A stretch of DNA of 64,000 nt from Erodium maritimum (Eukaryota > Streptophyta > Magnoliopsida > Geraniales > Geraniaceae). Positions 57,332 to 64,000 of the stretch are shown one piece after another (position 1 is the stretch's first letter; each line of letters starts with the position of its first letter). The position numbers and the translations under genes are program-made. The notes under the pieces were generated by a model, which did not search any database, was not told the DNA's origin, and saw only the letters and a program-made list of their open reading frames with translations. The stretch is from positions 53,800,039 through 53,864,038 of the forward strand of contig OY997593.1 in NCBI GenBank assembly GCA_963921825.1. Reading direction: 5' to 3'.

Positions 57332-59422
57332 AAAGATCAATACAAGAAACTTGGTGGAAAAAAAAATTCAGCCTTGCAAATTGCAATTACATGCGATTCC
57401 AAGGCTGGGAATTGGTTCGTATTTCGCAAAAAATTATATATATATATAGGTAAGCTTTCAAGTGTTACCAATATCTTAAAATGTTACTTGTTACATTATT
57501 TTAAGCCTTTAGAGTAAACGGATCTAATGGTTGGAAATTTAGTGGCACACAACCGTAATTATCATAAACTTTCATTTTTTTCCTGTAATTTGACATTCTA
57601 ACGAGGACAAATTCGTCATTTTGTCTCTCTACTTACTCTAACCCTAACCAAAACTACGTTCATTCATCTCAGCCCTCTTTCTCTCTCAGCCAAGCAAATC
57701 AGCCGCCCCCTTGTCCGAGCAATTGTCGAGCTTCTCCCTCGTAGTCGTGCATCGCCGGCCATCGCCCCCTCCCTACGCAGCTGTCCGCAACCGTGCCTCG
57801 CCACCTCCAATCGTTCTCTTCCACCGTACAAGATCTGAAACTGTTGGTGAGAGTTGCTCCTTCCAGGATCCACGAAGCGAGGACGATGGCAATCATAGCT
57901 CCCCGTTCGTATCTGCTTCGTCGTTGAGAAAGGGGAAGGACTCGCCGGCAAGCCCCGTGTTCCAGCCACGCTTTGAGAAGACGCTCGCGGCCCAGCTCGC
58001 TGCACGAGCTCAAGATCGGAGATCACTGCTACACTAGAACCTTTCAGCGCTCGGAGGATGAAAAATGTGAGGTTGTAGAGCCATTTCGAGTTCTACGGAA
58101 ACAATTAGGTGTTCCTGATCTGAAGCCACTACCATTTTGTCGACAAGCAGTCGTCATAGTAGTTCCTAGCCGGAGAAAACACGGCCCTGTCAGCAAATGT
58201 TCTTCTTCCCCGAGCTTGGGGTATTTTTTTGAAACCAGAACATTGATTCGTTTGGGGTAGGTTTTTGAAACCAGTTATGGACCTTTTTATTTTTTTGTTG
58301 TTTTTCTGTTTTTCAATTTCGTCCAAATTATGTTTTTATGGTTTATTTGGTTTCATTCATCTGATATTAAGTTCGATTTTAGTGGAAATCAAACTAAAGT
58401 ATTGTTTTTAAGATAGAACCAAAGTATTGTTGATTACCGTAGGTTTTGGCATTGATTTTTGAATACTTTAGGTATTTTTTTGTAATTGATTTTGAGTAGT
58501 CTTTCTTTGGCAGATATGTAACATTTGATGTTTTTGTTGTTGATTGCATAGGTTTTATAACTGATTTTCGAATACTTTAGGGTAGATTTTGGTACATGAT
58601 TTAGGGTAGTCTTTTGTTATGAGATCTGTACCACATTGTAATTACTTGCGTAACATTCGATTTTTCAAATATATAACATTTTGTACTTATTTTTGTGACT
58701 TTCGATTTTTCTTGAATATTGATTACATGAATTCTAGTGTAGATTTGTGTAATTTTATATGTATATTTCTGTAATTGATTTTCATACATTTAGAGTTGTT
58801 TTTTATACCCTATTTTGGGTAGTCTTTTGTTGTGAAATTCTGTAACATTCCGTGTGAAGTTCTATAATGAACCAGGTACAATTCTATAATGTTAAGGTAT
58901 AGTTTTGTAACATTATCTGATTTGTATTGTAATTTGTAATCTTTAGTTTATTATTATGTAACGTTCAATTTAATTATTGATAAATGAGATGTATTTTTGA
59001 TCTATTTTTCTATAACTTTTGATATATTTTTATTTTTATTTTTTCATGTTCTATCCTTAAATTTGGAGTAAAAAATATTTGTAATGTTGGTGACAAAATT
59101 TGTAACATCAGTTTTAAATTTCTGTAACACCGATTATTATATTGGATCATCAATTTTTAGTCTGAAACATCAATATAAAATTTCTGTAATATCCAATATA
59201 AATATTTGTAATATTAAACATAAAATTATGTAACACAAATTACAAAAATAGAAAAATAATCGAAATTATGAATTAAAATAAAAAAGAAAACAGATTTGAA
59301 CAGCAAAAAAAAATTATGTAATAAAAAATTAAGAAAGATAGAATTACCAAATTACCCTTTTACTTATTTTTGTATTTATTTTATGGATAATTTGGGCTGA
59401 AAATTTATAACCATTAACAATT

Positions 59423-59428
<6 letters not shown>
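57329..59428. other. AT-rich segment with GC-rich island and TGTAACATT-type words
   Basis: A GC-rich island at about 57660-58060 includes a 108-codon + ORF (57711-58037) with no recognised domain. From 58500 to 59250 the words TGTAACATT/TGTAACGTT/TGTAATATT recur at least ten times at irregular spacing. It may be an internally repetitive transposon with a captured exon, but no terminal repeats were identified. Confidence 0.3.

Positions 59429-59462
<34 letters not shown>
59429..59462. repeat. (TA)n microsatellite
   Basis: About 17 TA units ending AGCTAAACATTC. Confidence 0.9.
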
Positions 59463-59463
<1 letters not shown>

Positions 59464-60470
59464 CTAAACATTCAGGTACAAACCCCTATTTTCCATACAA
59501 AATACGAATATATCTGAGCCTTGTAATATCGTTTTTTGTATGGCTGCGATTCTGTTTGAGATACTTGGCTAAAACAGACGTGTGGGTTGTTTAATGCAAA
59601 AAAGGGTAAATTAGACTTTGTATGTAGAACGAAGCTAGCTGTCAAATTAAATTGTGGAATTGTAATATTACACGAATCTAATCATATCTTATACAATCCA
59701 CGTTTTTAGGCAATTAGAATTCTTCTAATCCTTGATTGCGTATACCATAAAAAATAAATTGTATTCAATATTGATTTTATTACCATAAAATAATTACAAT
59801 CAATGTCAAACTGCATATGTATAAATGCATATGCTTGTTATTAATTGGATTCAAATATTACCTTTGTGATATTGAGTTCATATTTCAGAGCCAAGTTTAA
59901 TTCTGCCAAGGTTTGGAATCAATATACATGTTTTTTATTCTTAGTGGAACTTTATGGATTTTATATTAATGATAAATAAATTTTTATGCTTAACCCATGT
60001 GATGTGTGTTAAGCATATTTTATTTTAGAAATCGAATCAGTACGAGTAGGATGATGAAGAAGAATAAAAATATATAAAACTATCTAGGCCATAAATATTA
60101 ATAAATTGACACATAATTATGTACATGTTATTATAATAGTACATACAAAGTAATTCGATGTGTTTCACATGGTCATTTCAGTTATACTTTAACTGTATAT
60201 GTATAACAGAAATGGAATATTCCGTTAATTTTTCATACAGAAGTGCGTGGACGATTCATAAGGGTAGCCAGACGACGTGGACAAAACATTGTGCACTATT
60301 TCGTTTGTGGACGAAACATTAGTGCATGTTTTGACAATTATCCCTATATTTAATATGACACAAAAATGTTGTAACGATCTAAATTAAAAAAAGGAAGGAC
60401 AATAAATTACAAAACAACATAGTTGAACATACAAATTGTACAATTCAACTTGAATATGATAATTGTTGGG
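59463..60470. other. AT-rich intergenic
   Basis: No gene, RNA or transposon ends recognised. Confidence 0.5.
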
Positions 60471-63400
60471 TTTAGGGTTCAGGGTATAGGGTCAGGGTTT
60501 AGTTTTTAGGGTCTTAAGGGTTTGGGTTTTAGTGTGCATTTTGAAAGTTTCCAGTTTGATAGCTTGAGTTTACAGGGTTTATGGTTTAGGGGTTTAGTGT
60601 TTAGGGTTTCTTTATATATTTTAAAGTTTCAGGGTGCAAGGTTTTATGGTTTAGTGTGCAGTTTGAAAGTTTCCACTTTGATAGTTTCAGTTTACAGGGT
60701 TTATGGTATAGATTTTGAAGGGTTTAGTGTTTAGGGTTTATTGATATATTTAAAACTTTCAGTGTTCAGGTTTAAAGGGTTTAGTGTTTATAGTTTTTTT
60801 TTTGAGAGGTTTAGTGTTTATAGTTAAAGGATTTAGTGTTCATTTTAAAAGTTTTCAATTTTAAAGTTTCAGTTTACATGCTTTATGGTTTAGGGTTATA
60901 GGGTTTAGTGTTCATTTTAAAGGTTTCCAGTTTTAAAGTTTCACTTTACAGGGTTTATGGTTTAGGTTATAGGGTTTAGTGTTCATTTTAAAGGTTTCCA
61001 GTTTTAAAGTTTCACTTTACAGGGTTTATGGTTTAGGTTATAGGGTTTAGTGTTCATTTTAAAGGTTTCCAGTTTTAAAGTTCCAGTTTACAGTTTTAAA
61101 ATTTCATTTTAAAGGGTTTATGGTTTAGGGTTTAGTTATCATTTTAAATGTTTCCAGTTTTAAAGCTTTAGTTTAAAAGTATTAGTGTTCATTTTAAAGG
61201 TTTCCAGTTTTTAAGTTTCGGTTTACAGGATTTATGGTTTAGGTTATAAGGTTTAGTGTTTATGGTTTAGGATTTAGTGTTCATTTTAAAGGTTTCCAGT
61301 TTTAAAGTTTCAGTTTAAAGGGTTTATGGTTTAGGGTTTAGTTATCATTTTAAAGGTTTCCAGTTTTAAAGTTTCAGTTTAAAGGGTTTAGTGTTTATAT
61401 TTAAAGGGTTTAGTGTTTATTTTAAAGGTTTCCAATTTTAAAGTTTGAGTGTACAAGGTTTATGGTTTAGGGTTAAAGGGTTTAGTGTTTATGGTTTAGG
61501 GTGTAGTGTTCATTTTAAAGTTTTGTTTCCAGTTTTAAAGTTTCAGTTTCCATGGTTTTCGGTTTAGGGTTAAAGGCTTTATTGGTTATGGTTTATGGTC
61601 TAGTGGGTCATTTTAAAGGGTTCCAGCTTTAAAGTTTTATTTTACAAAGTTTATGGTTTAGGTTATAGGGTTTAGTGTTTATGGTTTAGGGTTTAGCGTT
61701 CATTTTAAAGGTTTACAGTTTTAAAGTTTCAGTTAAAAGGGTTTATGGTTAAAGAGTTTAGTTATCATTTTAAAGGTTTCCAGTTTTAAAGTTTTAGTTT
61801 AAAGGTATAAGTGTTAATTTTAAAGGTTTCCAGTTTTTAAGTTTCAGTTTACAGGGTTTATGGTTTAGGGTTATAGGGTTTAGTGGTTATGGTTTAGAGT
61901 TTAGTGTTCATTTGAAAGGTTTCCTGTTTTAAATTTTCAGTTTCCACTTTTAAAGTTTCAGTTTACAGAGTTTATTGTTTAGGCTTTACAGTTAAAGGGT
62001 TTAGTGTTCATTTTAAAGGTTTCCAGCTTTAAAGTGTCAGGTTACACAATTTATGGTTTAGGTTATAGGGTTTAGTGTTTATGGTTTAGGGTTTAGTGAT
62101 CATCTTGTACGTCACATTATAAACTGAAAACCTTTAAAATGAACACTAAATCCTAAACCATAAACACTAAACCCTATAACCTAAACGATAAACCCTGTAA
62201 ACTGAAACTTAAAAACTGGAAACCTTTAAAATTAACACTAATACCTTCAAACTAAAACTTTAAAACTGGAAACCTTTAAAATGATAACTAAACCCTTTAA
62301 CCATAAACTCTTTTAACTGAAACTTTGAAACTGTAAGCTGAAACTTTAAAACTGTAAACCTTTAAAATGAAAGTTAAACCCTAAACCATAAACACTAAAC
62401 CCTATAACCTAAACCATAAATTTTGTAAATTGAAACTTTAAAACTGGAAACCTTTAAAATGACCCACTACACCATAAACCATAACCAATAAACCCTTTAA
62501 CCCTTTAACCCTAAACCGAAAACCATGGAAACTGAAACTTTAAAACTGGAAACAAAACTTTAAAATGAACACTAAACCCTAAACCATAAACACTAAACCC
62601 TTTAACCCTAAACCATAAACCCTGTACACTCAAACTTTAAAACTGGAAACATTTAAAATAAACACTAAACCCTTTAAATATAAACACTAAACCTTTTAAA
62701 CTGAAACTTTAAAACTGGAAACCTTTAAAATGATAACTAAACCCTTTAAACTGAAACTTTAAAACTGTAAACTGAAACTTTAAAACTGGAAACCTTTAAA
62801 ATGAACACTAAATCCTAAACCATAAACACTAAACCTTATAACCTAAAACATAAATCCTGTAAACCGAAACTTAAAAACTGGAAACCTTTAAAATGAACAC
62901 TAATACCTTTAAACTAAAACTTTAAAACTGGAAACATTTAAAATGATAACTAAACCCTAAACCATAAACCCTTTAAAATGAAACTTTAAAATTGTAAACT
63001 GGAACTTTAAAACTGGAAACCTTTAAAATGAACACTAAACCCTATAACCTAAACCATAAACCCTGTAAAGTGAAACTTTAAAATGAACACTAAACCCTAA
63101 ACCATAAACACTAAACCCTAAACCATAAAGCATGTAAACTGAAACTTTAAAATTGAAAACCTTTAAAATGAACACTAAACCCTTTAACTACAAACACTAA
63201 ACCCTTTAAACCTGAACCCTGGAAGTTTTAAATATATCAATAAACCCTAAACACTAAACCCTTCAAAATCTATACCATAAACCCTGTAAACTGAAACTAT
63301 CAAAGTGGAAACTTTCAAACTGCACACTAAATTATAAAACCTTGTACCCTGAAACTTTAAAATATATAAAGAAACCCTAAACACTAAACCCCTAAACCAT

Positions 63401-64000
63401 AAACCCTGTAAACTCAAGCTATCAAACTGGAAACTTTCAAAATGCACACTAAACCCTAAAACCCTGCCCCCTGAAACTTTAAAATATATCAATAAACCCT
63501 AAACACTAAACCCTTCAAACTCTAAACCCTGTAAACTGAAACTATCAAACTGGAAACTTTCAAAATGCACACTAAACCCTAAAACTCTGCACCCTGAAAC
63601 TTTAAAATATATCAAAAAACCTTAAACACTAAACCCCTAAACCATAAACCCTGTAAACTGAAACTATCAAACTGGAAACTATCAAAATGCACACTAAACC
63701 CTAAACCCTATACCCTAAAAACCCCAAAACCTAAACCCTATACCATAAACTCAATATAGTTTGTATATGCAATGTACTTAATTTGCATATACCTACTATA
63801 TAGTTTGTATGAATATAAATATAAGGTCATAAAATTACATAAAACCATGGAATCCTAAACACTAAACACTAAACACTAAACCACAAACCCTAAACCCTAA
63901 ACCGTAAACCCACAAACCCTAATCCCTACACCCCAAAATAGAAACCATAAACCCTAAAGTAGAAACCCTACATCCCAAAATAGAAACCCTGAACCTTAAA
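60471..64000. repeat. Large inverted repeat of degenerate telomere-like minisatellite
   Basis: The left arm (about 60471-62100) is a G/T-rich tandem array of ~70-130-bp units built from TTTAGTGTTCATTTTAAAGG, TTTCCAGTTTTAAAGTTTCA, GTTTACAGGGTTTATGG and TTTAGGG words. The right arm (about 62115-63725) is its reverse complement. The point of symmetry falls at about 62100-62115. Matching is close: 60525 onward pairs with 63456 downward, and 61207 onward with about 62880 downward. The two arms even give almost the same conceptual peptide on opposite strands (60522-60734 + and 63492-63247 -). After 63725 the array grades into more canonical CCCTAAA-like repeats to the window end. It is not a chromosome end, because units are degenerate and inverted. 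Confidence 0.88.

Noticed and set aside
60522..60734. Small ORF and its near-identical partner at 63247-63492 on minus
   Set aside because: Both are conceptual translations of the same minisatellite arms; useful as proof of inversion, not as genes.
63840..64000. True telomere at the right end
   Set aside because: CCCTAAA-like units are degenerate and interspersed with other words, and the array reverses orientation, so it is an interstitial or satellite array.

Overview
The window is nuclear DNA from a flowering plant, most likely a eudicot. The evidence is a plant-type cytochrome P450, an NRAMP metal transporter and an F-box/LRR gene with GT-AG introns, long LTR retrotransposons primed by initiator tRNA-Met, and degenerate CCCTAAA-like (plant telomere-like) repeats at the right end. 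I cannot name the species. There is no operon structure; three unrelated host genes sit in a transposon-rich landscape.

Layout. 1-492: last exon of a CYP81-like P450. 493-2991: non-coding, with a small PIF/Harbinger-like element (1400-2146). 2992-4845 and 15809-18150: remains of retroelement-type coding sequence (an RRM-like ORF on + and a zinc-knuckle ORF on -), split by a Tekay/Del-like Ty3/gypsy chromovirus at 4846-15808 (TSD CCACT). 19689-23400: complete four-exon NRAMP gene. 23895-24510: unrecognised coding-like fragment. 27129-30124: solo LTR (TSD GAAGG). 30712-31532: non-LTR insertion with a 17-bp TSD. 31964-33270: two-exon F-box gene.

36291-52752 is a three-level nest. A Ty1/copia element on - has its gag split by a solo LTR (40648-52390, TSD ATTGA). 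That LTR is itself split by a complete non-autonomous element on - (42071-51017, TSD CGTTG). Immediately right lies another solo LTR (52783-57183, TSD ATCAA) carrying a MULE (53084-54812, 9-bp TSD). 57184-60470 is AT-rich with (TA)n tracts. 60471-64000 is a large inverted repeat of telomere-like minisatellite.

The main non-routine signals come from comparing the seven long LTR copies with each other. All carry a GC-rich hairpin/tandem block several hundred bases to about 1.1 kb from the LTR start, although its sequence differs between copies. All carry a conserved GTAGGG donor-like site and an ACAG or TCAG acceptor-like site near the 3' end, suggesting an intron inside the LTR transcript. Six of the seven have a conserved TGAGC-GCTCA dyad just before the acceptor. 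The right-end inverted telomere-like array is the other notable structure. All coordinates, splice sites and homologies were read by eye; no alignment or database search was run.
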